Assembly: GCA_033558025.1 (NCBI GenBank)
Contig: JAUCEF010000014.1
Coordinates: 992,001 to 1,056,000, forward strand
Reading direction: 5' to 3'
From: Phytophthora sp. 'mugwort'
Taxonomy: Eukaryota > Oomycota > Peronosporomycetes > Peronosporales > Peronosporaceae
DNA length: 64,000 nt
The notes below the pieces were generated by a model that saw nothing but the letters and a program-made list of their open reading frames with translations, was not told where the DNA came from and did not search any database. Shown here piece by piece: positions 11,923 to 22,219 of this stretch. The position numbers and the translations under genes are program-made. Numbering within the stretch: position 1 is the stretch's first letter; every line of letters begins with the position of its first letter.

Positions 11923-13569
11923 TTGTGGACCATCATGTACACGGACAAGGACCTCATTAGCTCTTCTTCCGACGAGGAGGAAGAAGGCCAAGTCAGCCGA
12001 GAGATATTTAATGATCTCGACGGGCAGCAGTCGGAATACCAGGGTGCTCGTCAAAAGGGAGCGCGTGCCTCGGCGACTCGGTCGCCTGTGAAGAAGAATT
12101 ATTTGCCTCTCCGTGGGGGACCATCTTAATCTCCCTGGTAATTCCCCCCTGGGGAGTCCCACGGAGCGGACGCCTATATGGGTCAGATCCAGCCGCCTCG
12201 CGTGTTTCTCGGCGGGCGTCCTTCTAGGCGCGCTTATGAGCTCCACTTGGTGTCCAAGCAGCGCTTGTTCCAACAGAACGTGAGTGTTGCTAGGTGTGTG
12301 CTCCTAAAACCGCACCATATTCCTCTGAAAGCGTTCATGAGCCGGCGAAAGAAGCCAGAGCTCCGATCGGGGCTTCAACCTGTGTGGGACTAAGCAGCCG
12401 TGATGTCCCTACACTGTGGTTCATTCCAAGAGGCTGACGACGTCTTCTGGAGGTGGGCAGCTACGCGCTGCTCACAAGGCCAACTTGATGTTTTCGAGCA
12501 AAATCTCACGTTGGTGGCCATCCTTAAACCTCCGAGATCTCCACATTGTGTTTGCCTATATGGTCGGCAAACGGCAGCTCTCTCGAGAGCTGCAGACGCA
12601 TTCTGCTTCGGCGCTCATGATGATGGCGGGTATGGTCTTGGTTCTACGACCACACCCCGTTCGAGCAAGAAAGCCCGAACTACTTAAGAAGCCGTCGCCG
12701 ATTCTGTTCCCAGATCGCGACAGCCTTCGGGTAATCAGCCTGGAGCCGTTCATCCCAGGAGCACTCAGCCTCCGCGTACCCCCTCCACTTCATGCGGAGC
12801 TGGCGTTTCCCATGAGCGCCCCGATCCTGTAGCACACGCTCCACGTGGTAATGGGTCTCCCCATTACGGTCAAGGAGCGGTGGTGACGCACTCGTACAAG
12901 TACGAGTGTGAGGCACCTCCCCTCCGACCTGTCTCAAGACCCGGTATGCTGCCTTTGGCTCCATCTCGGGCTTTTGAAGACACTGTTTTTCATCGCCGAG
13001 CCCTTTCGCTGGAGATTGTTGCGCTAGGACTCGATGAGGGCGGGGCTGGCGCCGCCCAGACCGGGAGTGCTGGTATCCTTGGGCCGATTCGTGACGATGT
13101 AAATCGTCTGGTCGCCGACTTGTCGGTTCTCGAAGGTCGGGTCGACCGTCTGACCAATGACATGGACGAGGCCTTCCGACATCTGGATGCCCTTTAGGTG
13201 TCTGTGGATCGCATCCAGCGGGAGATGCGCCTCCTTCGGGACATCCTGCGCCCTGTGCCCCAGGCGGGAGCGACTCCTCCGTACTCCCAGCCGTATTAAT
13301 ATGGCTCATACGTGTCGTATGCAGCCGGGGTTCCTTCGTATGGAGCTCCTTCCGTGGTCTCGCAAGGGACTTGGGCTTCTGACCCTGGGCACTCTCGGGG
13401 GGATAGTCGCAGCCTCGCTTCCAGGAGCTGGGGATTGCGGGGCTGCCGATCCCTGCGGGTCATGTTACCGCTTCAGACGGCCCACGTAGAACGTCGGGTG
13501 GGTCGTCATCGACCTAGGCAGATCGATGGTATATATGCACCATGTCCAGGACCGCGAAGGGTCCCATGA
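11923..13569 (+). pseudogene. Degraded plus-strand ORF opposite the 3' end of a Ty3/Gypsy pol
   Basis: One frame can be followed for about 550 codons from near 11935 to 13569. It is interrupted by only six stops: 12127, 12139, 12391, 12685, 13195 and 13297. All are TAA or TAG, and several are compatible with single C-to-T changes from Gln codons. The frame has protein-like composition: an acidic start (SSSSDEEEEGQVSREIF), then a region around GQIQPPRVFLGGRPSRRAYE, a Ser/Pro-rich stretch, a convincing heptad coiled coil (13090-13240, RLVADLSVLEGRVDRLTNDM), and a Tyr/Gly/Ser tail (SYAAGVPSYGAP). From 12688 to about 13569 it lies opposite the minus-strand integrase tail, linker and chromodomain, so both strands read as protein. 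The function is unknown. It could be an accessory protein of the retroelement, or the gag of an older element. Confidence 0.45.
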
Positions 13570-16500
13570 AGCGGTGCTTCAACTTGTTGCTCCTAACTTA
13601 CCGTGGTAAGTGGTAGGTTCCTAGTGTCTGGTAGGACTAAGTCATCCATATTAAACACGTTTAAGTTTCCTTTTCCCTGTTTATCTGAGTACTCATTTTG
13701 TTTGTCCTATGCCGCTGCCATGGCATCGTGGATTCGGCTGATTACATTCAGCTGGTGTTTATAGACGACCCCACTTGTTTCCACAAGGAAACCCGTCTCA
13801 TTTCCGAGACCCGGGAGGAAAGCGCTTTCCGAGGCGCTCCCCAACCTAGAACTGAAGACGGGGTGCTGCCTCGTCAAGTGAGCGGCACTCATGGATGGCG
13901 TAAGCCATTCAGGCAGAGCGAGGTATACCACGTGGATGCGTGAACCGCATTGTTGAGTGCGAACGCAACTACTGGCAGGCGTTCTGACCAAGTGTGAGGA
14001 GCCTCCGCACAGATACTGCGTAGTGACCTCAATACCTCGGTTGACAGGCTCCGTCTGCCGATCCGTTTGAGGGTGATCGTCAGTGGGCATGTGCAGCCTC
14101 GTTCCAAGTAGTTGGAACAGCATTCGCCAGAACGCAGCGGTAAACCGCGGGTTACGACCCGAGAGAATTGTTTCCAACAGACCATGATGGTGGAAGACGC
14201 CATCCAGGAACAGCTTCGCAACCTGTTCCCCGGTCACTGTGGTTTGACCGGAGCAAGACGCACCATCTTGCTCAGACGGCACACGAATATCAAGACGCCG
14301 TAGTTTCGTGGCCGTCAGCCGGGAGTCCAAAAATGAAGTCCAGACTCATCGACTTCCAGTAATCCGCTGGATCGGGCAGGCTCTGCAAAGAAGCCGAGGC
14401 GTGCCCCGCGGGCTTCACCCACTGACACGTTTCACATGTCTTCACGTACTGTGCGACCCACCTGCAACTGTGGTTCCCCCAAAATTACTGTGAGACAGAT
14501 TGGAAGGTATTCCCGGTGCCCAGGTGACCGATGAACAGTGCGTGGTGCTCCTGAAGGATGTCCAACTTGAGATTATCGTCGTTTGGTACGACTACCCGTG
14601 GGGGTTCATGGGGCTCTACTCGATAGTAGATAAGGCCATCACGCCACTCGTATCGATGAAGCCGGGCTCACCGACGTGGTGTGAGCCACTCGGTCTTGGT
14701 TTCCTTGCCAGTTGGCAGGAATCGTACCAGAGATGCCAGGGTTTCGTCGCCCCGATACGCCACGTATCGTATCTGGTCGTATAGATCGGTCGTGGCACTA
14801 CTGATGTGCGCCAGCTCGTATTACGGCCTGCGTGGCAACGGATCGACAAGCACGTTGAGCTTGCCAGGCTTGTACTCGACGCGGAAGTTGTTTTCGCGAA
14901 GAAGAACAGCCACCTCGCCACCCTTTGGAACAAACTGGGCGAATTCGTCGCCGTCAACAAGGATGTGAGATCTATGTAGATTAGAAAGAGCTGTGAACCC
15001 AGGAGGTGCACCCGGACATTGAGAAGGGCATACTTCATGGCAAGCAGCTCCTTGTCATGAACGGGGTAGTTCCGTTCGCCAACCTTGAGCTGCCTGGAAT
15101 GAAACGATATCACTCGTTCACGCCCTGCAGCAACGTTCTGCAGCAATGCACATCCGATTGCATAATCGGATGCATCGCAGCCGTCACTGAACGGCCTCGT
15201 CTCGCCTTCTGAAGGCTTGCCTTGACGTTGTCAAAGGCTTCCTGGTGCTCACGCCCCCAGTGCCAGTCGGTATCCTCCTTCAGAAGATCCAACAAGCGTC
15301 TAGCAAGACCCGCGTACCCTTCGCTGTACTTGGGGAGGTAGTTGGCCAAACTCAGGCACTTCTTAAGGTTCTTCTGGGACCTAGGCGTTGGCCAAGCCGA
15401 AATGGCTTGACCTTCTCCGGTCGGCTCGAACGCCGACGTTGCTGACGAAACAACCGAGGATTTGGATCTCTTGGGCAGCGAAGACGCACTAGTCGAGTCT
15501 GGCATAGAGCGTATTCGCTCTCATGACCTCCAAACCTCGACGGAGGTGCTCCAAATGCATCTCCATTAGCTGTTGTGCCTCCCTCGGCACGTCTATGGAC
15601 GAATCTGTCGTCGAAGTACGACTGTGCGTACACGCGCTGCTGTCTAAACAATTGCTTGACCAGGCAATTGAACGTTTCTGAGGCATTAGACCAGCACTGT
15701 GGCATCACAAGCACTCCCAGAGCATACCGCTCGGAGTACTCACTGCGTTGAGCGGAATGACGCTCTCGAGCATCAGTATCTGGTAGTATCCGTCCCCCAG
15801 ATCCAGGGCTCTGTACAACTCGCACCTGGCCATGTTGTTCAACAACCGCGGGGTGGGTGTTTGAGCACCGTCGCGCTGTTCAGCTTATTGAAAGCATAAC
15901 CACACGCCACTTCCTATTCGGCTTCCGAACGCAGAAGGTTGGCGTCGAGTTGTGGATTTCGATTCCCGCACCACGTCTGCCTTGGCCTTAGCGTCGAAGA
16001 AGGTATAAGTGACCTCGCACTGCTCACGCAGTAGTGGCCATTGTCTGATGACACAGTCCTGTTTGCCCGGCACGGGATCGATCTCGCGCCTGTCTCACGA
16101 TCTGGTGGGAGTTGCGACGGTGGACCCTTGGACACCACGTCCTTGAACTCCTTCACCAGAGGATACACCGGGTTCTTGAGGATCTCAGAACCCAAGCGCG
16201 AGACACGCTGGGAGGAAAATGTATCCAGGACGTCTTCGTCCATAATCGAGGAGGAATTCAATTCCTCAGGAGTGGACACTTGTTTCAAGAGAACCACCCC
16301 CGCGACCTCCTCAGCCTTCAGGTTGGCCAGGAAATTTGTCGGTGTCAACTCTTTCGAGGTTCAGGAGTTCTGACACCTCGGGCAGCGGCTTTAATGGATG
16401 CTGCCTGCCTTGACCCGATGACCGGTCTCGCCGCCTAGGGTGTGATAACACTCTTCGACTGGTCGCGCCGGAATAACCCGGGCCTTGGGTTCCGAGTCAC

Positions 16501-17291
16501 TTGAAGGGACTCCATGACTTCAGACTCGACTTGCGGTCGTCGGCGGCGACAGCGACGTGGTACTTCTTTACCCCGTCAGTGGACGTCTCACTGACGACGT
16601 CCAAAGCCTTAAGAGCTTCGCAAGGAACTCGGTTACCCACACAAGAAGCGCGTCTCACGACTTCTTCTTCAGTTAAGGTCTGGGCGACCTGGTGTGGAAC
16701 ATGGTTACCCACACAGGAAGTGCCTCGCGCGTCTTCCTCGCCAGTTTCGTTTGGGTGACCTGGTGTGGACCTTAGTTACCCACCTGGCCAGTGCCACCTG
16801 GTACCGCCACTCTTGAAGCCTTGGTCACCGGTCAAGAATCCGGCGGGGGTTGAGCGCTATCATGTAAGGACTGCCGCGCTCGACCAGGCGCAGCTTTTGC
16901 TGCCACCGCTTCCAGGGAGTCGCTCAATACGTCGGCGGCTCCCACAAATTCACTGGATGCTCTTGCATCCCGGCGTCGCTTTTAGATCCCCAGTTCCTGG
17001 TAAAAGAGGTGGGATATGACTCATCAATGCTCTCCCAGTAACTGCGGACCGGATGGTCCCGATGTCTTGGTTTCGCCAATCTATCCGTGATTCATGTTTC
17101 TCGAGCCAGGACATTCCCAGGATCAGGTCATACTTGTTCATCTCTAGGTCAGTAAACTGCTCCATGTTGTCGAAGTCTTCGAACTCCACAGCTAGATCCA
17201 CATGGATCTTGGGAGCGGTAATCACCGTTCCGTCAGCCAGTTGTACCGATACTGTCCCATTGCCTTCGGTTTCTCGTAAAGCGTCGGCCAA
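12680..17291 (-). pseudogene. Ty3/Gypsy pol (protease, RT, RNase H, integrase, chromodomain), broken
   Basis: Protease: VIDFGPPKNFARRQ (about 17355-17310) keeps the catalytic Asp but not the usual D-[ST]-G context, and is followed by KYDLILGMSWLEKH near 17120. RT: the linker and fingers lie at 16070-15900, with SYFDDRFVH (the YxDD box) near 15615. RNase H: ERNYPVHDKELLAMKYAL and its tail, about 15110-14930. Integrase: an HHCC zinc finger at about 14560-14420, then a core in which the second catalytic Asp region reads LSGRNPRFTA, where SDRDPRF would be expected, so that Asp is lost; the Glu region (DRQTEPVNRG) is kept. GPF module: RFMGPFAVLDMVHIYTIDLP, about 13590-13500. Chromodomain: YHVERVLQDRG...LRMKWRGYAEAECSW, about 12860-12683. 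There are many frameshifts and stops. The polyprotein would have copied and inserted the element; the chromodomain would target chromatin. Confidence 0.8.
16631..16790 (-). repeat. About 72-base tandem repeat inside the gag-pol region
   Basis: Three copies of a unit containing GTTACCCAC begin at 16631, 16703 and about 16774, a period of 72 then 71 bases. On the coding strand the first two units encode related blocks (SCVGNHVPHQVAQTLTEEE and SCVGNRVPCEALKALDV). The unit is therefore about 24 residues, and the one-base slip in the third copy breaks the frame. It sits between the protease and RT segments. Confidence 0.7.
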
Positions 17292-17450
17292 CCTGTTGCT
17301 GTTCTCCGCAACACTCTGGCGGCGTGCGAAGTTCTTCGGCGGCCCGAAGTCAATTACGACTCGAAAGGGATGGGTATATCCCCATACACTTACGTGTACT
17401 ACTAGCAGCCCAATGCTGTCCTTCTTCGATTCCAGTAGGGCGTCCCGCTC

Positions 17451-18425
17451 CTACTTGTGTTCTGCGTTCCCCTGCCCTCGGGGTCGCGGACTTTGCCAGC
17501 GATCCTTGAGCTCGACGGGCTTGGGAGGGAAGCGTCTTGGTTGCCCCCCCGCAAGACATGCTCGTGCCATGTGCCCTAGCTTGCCACAGAGATAACAGTG
17601 AATATCGTGCTGCTCGGTGAGCCAAGTTCCATGGGAACTGGCCCGCTGGGACACACGCGACTTGGTGTCGCTTACTCTGTACACATCGCCACCGGCGTGC
17701 ACTCCTGGGGGTGTACTCCTCTTGGAGGCGACTTGGATCGCCTCTTCCAGAGTGTTGGCCTGAGCCCGAAATTGCTGGGTGTGTGCCGGGCCTACGCTTA
17801 GGCCGTCCCTGAACACCGTCCCATTGATGTACTCATGGAGTGGGTTTCCCACGGGGGATGCATTGAGCTCCCGCATATCTTGAATGTACTCGTGCAGCTC
17901 ACGTCGTCCCTGTTTGCATGATAGGAAGCGTGACCCTGGTGGTACTCGTAGTTCGCCGGGAGGAACGCGGCTCTGAGGTGCTAACAAAGCTGAGCCCAGG
18001 ATGCGAAAACCCTGGCGTTGTATCTCCCCGCGTAAACGCCCAGCGCTTAGCACGACCGCTAAGGTTGGTGAGGATGAAATCCACTCGGAGATGATCAGAA
18101 GAAATGAGAGCCGCATCCATTGCGAGCTCAACTTCTCCCACCCAAAACTGAAGGTTTTCACCTTTCTCCCCTCGTACGGGTTTATCTTCAGTCTCAACGG
18201 CTTGGGGTAGACCTGTTTCGGCTCTGCTTCCGGAACCTGCAGGTTACTCCAAACGTGTTCGATGAGTCCCTGTTCGTACATGTCGAATGCGTTCATGCGC
18301 TCGACCTGCTCAGCTTGCGTTGACGACGCCAAGCTGTGCAAGGTATCCATGCCGAAGATGGCCGCCATCTTACGAACGGACTCAAACTGTGAGACATTCA
18401 GATGGGAAAACTCATTCCGGTCCAT
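17451..18425 (-). pseudogene. Ty3/Gypsy gag with CCHC zinc knuckle, frameshifted
   Basis: The ATG at 18423-18425 follows the LTR and primer site by about 70 bases. The frame gives about 324 residues, but the central capsid part reads better in another frame (about 18141-17899, with HLRVDFILTNLSGRAKRWAF, a typical retrotransposon gag pattern). This implies two compensating frameshifts. Near residue 276 comes CYLCGKLGHMARAC, a CCHC zinc knuckle that binds RNA in the capsid. The basic Pro/Arg-rich tail (RFPPKPVELKDRWQSPRPRG) follows. The product would form the virus-like particle in the cytoplasm. Confidence 0.75.
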
Positions 18426-18497
18426 GTTGCTAGGACCTCATAGGTTTCAGGTAGTAGTCACCCACGTAGGCGTGGATTGACTAAAAGTGGTGCCAAG

Positions 18498-18865
18498 TGT
18501 GACGGGATACACAACTCCTTGCACACAGGACGTGTGACTTCCAGGAGTTTGCAAAATCTCAGTGAACGGCAGTTCACAAGTCCCCGGTCTGAAGGGACTG
18601 TTACCAATTAGGTAGTTACATGTATAAGACTGGATATATTTATAGGTGGTCTCCTTATTGCGCCTACGTATTAACTGTCAGTCACCTATAAAGTATCCTA
18701 GATGTTATCCTATTCGGAGGTTCTGAGGACCTTGTACCATATGTCTGGTACCCTTCTGTGACATCATCGCATGACGTCTTAGTGATGTAGGCTACATCAC
18801 TTATTGGTACTTTGGGTTCACCATTCTGAAGAGTGACTTGGCACTCTTCATGTAACCCCGTTACA
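18498..18865 (-). repeat. 5' LTR of the left Ty3/Gypsy element
   Basis: On the minus strand the block begins TGTAACGGGGTTACATG at 18865 and ends CCCGTCACA at 18498. The two ends are near-perfect inverted copies (TGTAACGGG against CCCGTCACA, one mismatch), the TG...CA form of an LTR, about 368 bases. Two bases further on, TGGCACCAC starts a plausible primer-binding site, and gag follows. The LTR is rich in dyads: 18781-18801 (AGTGATGTAG, one base, then its complement), 18827-18850 and 18851-18865. A second LTR copy was not found in the window, so the boundary rests on structure alone. Confidence 0.65.
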
Positions 18866-18991
18866 GACATGCATAGACGTTTTTTCATCGAATTTTCGTC
18901 AAATCACGTGCAATAAGTATGCGATTTCTACCTACATGTAATCATAGAGTTGTGCCTCAATAGCGAACACCTGATATATATAAAACAATTA

Positions 18992-20502
18992 CAGTAACTT
19001 GCCCCGTGAGTGAACGCCTGAGATATATAAACCATGCAAGAATATATATGGAGAAGTTAAGCACAGCTCCAAACGTACTGATTTAAGTTAGAAATGTAGC
19101 TCATGTCCGTCTTGGCAATCAGCGTTGAGTGCAACCAGCAGTGTTGTATCGTCTCTGCAGGGAGATCTGCCCAAGCCTCAGTGCTAAATACCTTGTAGCA
19201 TACCAACTTGGTAGGAGTTCGCCCTCCCCCCCCTCGTCGATGCAATCTAGCGCTTGCTCCATTTTCTTGCGGAGCACATGGCGCTTGATACAGTAGATGG
19301 TGCCCTCGTCGACCGGCTGGAGCTTTAGGTAGTATTGGGGGGAAGCTTTGCCACTCGTACGTTAGTTAGCGTGAGGCTTTCATCGTAGTGTGAAAGACGT
19401 ATTGTTTACAAGGAGAAGAATATGCCTTCCTTGCTCACGCATCGACTTGTCCACGTCCGGGAGCCACCCTTGGTATAACTCCGTGGTCATCCATGCCCTC
19501 GGCGTCAGCTGTTTTTTTAACCTGCGAGACTTGAACGACTTGCCAATGAACAGTACGGACAAATTGTCGGCCCCGAAGCATTCGTACACACAGCAAGAGT
19601 AACCGTGTTTTGTCTTGCTTCAGTGCCGGCGCCACGTGCAGAAAAAGCGACCCGCACGGCACGCAGTTGAAGAAGAAGCTCGTCTCATCCATGTTGTAGA
19701 CGTCCGCATACGAGTACGAGCGGATGCGATTCTTAATAATCCTAACCTCGTCCTCGACAACACTCAAGTCGACCTGACCAGACTCGCCATGTGCACAGCG
19801 CCAACGAATCCCATAGCGTGATTGAAGATGGCGAAGCCACGACCATCCGAGCTTTGGCCATGTTTGGGGCGGGCGTGCAGCCGGACGAGCATCTTCTTCG
19901 CTTGCGCGATAATCGTGCTGCCTGAAAGGGCGAGCTGTCAGGTCTCGCAGGCCACGACGAACTCGATGATGGCTTGGTCCAGCCTGAGCTGGATATTAGG
20001 GCGGAGGCGCTGGCGGCCTAGACAATCCCCCGCGAACTGCCGTAAACTGGCCTCAGGCTTCAGCACTCGGCAGATCACGGCCTCAATGGCAGCGCCACAA
20101 GCAAAAACTCGGCTTCGCCCAAGCCGCCAACTCAGCGTATGTGCTGCCAGAAAAGTCGCGATGGCGGTCGCAGATTCGGAGCCCTTGTAGCTTCGTTAGG
20201 CGGGTGCGCTTTTCGTATACTCGGATGTAGGAGGACGCCATGTGGCTAGGTGCAGATTAAGAAAATGAACGAGAGCATGGCTTGCGTTGGCCTCGCGCCT
20301 GGAAAGAGATCCATGTTGAAAGGTAAATCTTCCTGATGGCTCAGTTCCTGGGTTCTGATTGGCGGAATCGCAAGATTAGCACTTCTGATTGGCTACCTAT
20401 TTACTCTATAATAGTACATTCGCTCCGACGGGTACAGCTTGGCGACCATCACGTTTCGAAGGCTGTAAGGTTGGAACTGTTCACTCACGAGGCAAATTAC
20501 TG
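18992..20502. mobile_element. pogo-like (Tc1/mariner superfamily) DNA transposon with intact ends
   Basis: The left end (18992-19015, starting CAGTAACTTGCC) and the right end (20479-20502) are inverted repeats of 24 bases with two mismatches, each flanked by TA (18990-18991 and 20503-20504), the target duplication of this superfamily. The single minus-strand gene within is a pogo/Tigger-type transposase with frameshifts. Element length is 1511 bases. It lies just right of the Ty3/Gypsy LTR and about 190 bases upstream of the gene at 20690, so its right end may affect that promoter. Confidence 0.8.
19057..20241 (-). pseudogene. pogo/Tigger-type DDE transposase, frameshifted, second Asp lost
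   Basis: From the ATG at 20239-20241 the reading is MASSYIRVYEKRTRLTKLQG, then an N-terminal helix-turn-helix (DFSGSTYAELAAWAK), a frameshift, a CENP-B-like second DNA-binding part (about 20090-19830), and the catalytic core. The core has YNMDETSFFF with the first Asp near 19705. The next catalytic box reads ILLLVNNTS near 19410, where LLVDNA is usual, so Asp is replaced by Asn. After another frame change the C-terminal helices follow (AETIQHCWLHSTL), ending at 19057. At least two frameshifts plus the D-to-N change make it inactive. It fills the element bounded by the 24-base inverted repeats. Confidence 0.75.
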
Positions 20503-20675
20503 TAAATGATTGGTAAAACAATACCAATCATTTTGCAGTCACAGTATATTTGTTCACACATTAATTCCTGAAGACTATAGGATTTGACGCGTTCGCACAT
20601 TACTGTAGGCAATCACCGAAGATGGCTACATTTCAGTTTAGCTGTCCATAACGTACCTATATTCTGGTACACCTT

Positions 20676-20682
20676 TCATTCC
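20676..20682 (+). promoter_or_regulatory. Oomycete-type initiator motif
   Basis: TCATTCC lies 8 bases before the ATG at 20690. It matches the TCATTYY initiator core known from oomycete promoters, where transcription starts at or near the motif and leaders are short. No TATA box is evident. The motif is short and could occur by chance. Confidence 0.4.
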
Positions 20683-20689
20683 GTCGGAA

Positions 20690-22219
20690 ATGGAGAGCGA
20701 CAATGCTTACGAACAGCTGAACCTGTCGACGTTCATGCCTCTATTGGACTCTACAGATACTTCCCTGGCGCTACCGATGGTTGATCAGGTAACCGACACG
20801 TTTGTAAACACTTCACTCCCTTCCACAATCCAAACGGATAACTCCAGTCTGAGATACAGCCCGTCGTACTCCAACCAGCCAGTCGGTCTGACACCTGACG
20901 AAGCGGCGGAGCTTTTAAAGGCCTTAGATGCCTTGGAGGCCTCTCAATCTCTTGCAGATCAATTTACAGTATCTCAAGATATGGAACCCCCTTACGCTTC
21001 AGCTCCAAAGCAGCATATTCAAGAAAGAAAACCAGTTCGGACGAAGTGCACGAATCCCAGTACTGGCAAAATGAGAAACCCATCGAGAGAGCGCCTCCAG
21101 AATGAATTGGCGTATCTGAGGACGAAGGCCGTGGAACTGGAGCGCGAGCTTAGGATGCTTCACCTCGATAGGCGCTCCAACTTATTCTTAAGAGGCTTAA
21201 AGGCCAGAAAAAACGAAGACGGAGGAGCCGGCGCTCGAGTTTGGCAGCGGATCGCTCAGCGACAGGCTCAGGGACGAGATGCAGCTGAAGCGGAAAACAC
21301 TAGACTCAAGACGGTACTGCAGGGACAGATTCAAGTGGCTCAGAAGCTGGAGAAAGTGCTGCATAAACGGCCAAATGTGTCCGTCTTCAGCGATTTAGGG
21401 GCAAACTCCAACACGAAGAGGCATTGTCTTGCCAGTGAAGATTCCAATAGTATGTACGAGCTGTTCCTAAGTGAACTAGATGGACTGTATGCACAGATGG
21501 ATGGGATTTTCCAACAGAATGGGATAGAGACGTCGATGGATGACTCGCTCAGGAAGGCCGACGTGAGGACGAGAAAGGGATCTGAGGATCAGGACGAATT
21601 GTATACTGAGCTGCAGGACGTGAATATCGTCCCGTTTGACTTCGAGAAGGCGGCGTCGGCTTTGTGGTATGCGGTCAAAAAACAGTATAGCAAAAATCGA
21701 TACCACTCGTACCAGGAAGCGACGGAACGACCTGAAGACACAATTGCAGTAAAATACCGCAGCCACTGTAAAACCCGAGGGGTGGATACACAACTGGATG
21801 CCATTTTGGTAATGCGACGCTATATAGAGAGAGATCGACTAGCTATTGTTTGGCGATCTGTGTCACGCGGAGAAGATGAATTATCCGGCATGTATACGGA
21901 CGAAACGGGTTGGAGCGTCCTCAAGCGTATCCCACTTGACTCTGGACTTAATCTCACAGGGTGCATCATGCACAACTCTGTCCACATTGTGCCAAAACGC
22001 GTGGACTGTTCGACACAGATACCGCAGGATGGAGTTGGGCTACTTACAAACCTTGTGATCGATTCGTACGAGGACGACGTAATTGCGTTAAGTTCAATGA
22101 TGGAGGATCTACTGCTACAAGAAAGCGTGGAGGCTCCTAGACATAGTCATGCGATTGAGGGGAGAAGCGTTCAGCTCTTGCTCAACAAAGACATTTGTGC
22201 GGATGAATGGATACCGTAA
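20690..22219 (+). CDS. bZIP/START-like protein, paralogue of the 4521-6264 gene
   Basis: An intronless 509-residue frame starts at the first ATG. An acidic, Ser/Thr-rich N-terminus (1-100) is followed by a basic patch (about 110-133), a leucine-rich coiled coil (about 134-160, RLQNELAYLRTKAVELEREL) and then VWQRIAQRQAQGRDAAEAEN with a second coiled coil to about 228. These two blocks match the minus-strand gene at 4521-6264 in order and wording (ELAYLREKAVQLE; LWERIAKRQ). The C-terminal half (about 260-480) resembles a START-like fold region in this oomycete family but I cannot name ligand residues. The paralogue has an intron after the second coil and this gene does not. The role is unknown; DNA binding through the basic-coiled segment is an inference. 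Confidence 0.8.
   Translation: MESDNAYEQLNLSTFMPLLDSTDTSLALPMVDQVTDTFVNTSLPSTIQTDNSSLRYSPSYSNQPVGLTPDEAAELLKALDALEASQSLADQFTVSQDMEPPYASAPKQHIQERKPVRTKCTNPSTGKMRNPSRERLQNELAYLRTKAVELERELRMLHLDRRSNLFLRGLKARKNEDGGAGARVWQRIAQRQAQGRDAAEAENTRLKTVLQGQIQVAQKLEKVLHKRPNVSVFSDLGANSNTKRHCLASEDSNSMYELFLSELDGLYAQMDGIFQQNGIETSMDDSLRKADVRTRKGSEDQDELYTELQDVNIVPFDFEKAASALWYAVKKQYSKNRYHSYQEATERPEDTIAVKYRSHCKTRGVDTQLDAILVMRRYIERDRLAIVWRSVSRGEDELSGMYTDETGWSVLKRIPLDSGLNLTGCIMHNSVHIVPKRVDCSTQIPQDGVGLLTNLVIDSYEDDVIALSSMMEDLLLQESVEAPRHSHAIEGRSVQLLLNKDICADEWIP

Larger units (their letters stand above)
12680..18865 (-). mobile_element. Degraded chromodomain Ty3/Gypsy retrotransposon
   Basis: The minus strand carries, in order from high to low coordinates, a 5' LTR (18865-18498), gag with a CCHC knuckle, aspartic protease, reverse transcriptase, RNase H, integrase with a GPF module, and a chromodomain ending at 12680. 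This order, with integrase last and a C-terminal chromodomain, defines a chromovirus-type Ty3/Gypsy element. Frames shift repeatedly and several catalytic residues are lost, so it is dead. I find no matching 3' LTR to the left of 12680, so the left end is either truncated or too diverged; the adjacent plus-strand ORF may lie within the element. No target duplication could be assigned. Confidence 0.85.
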
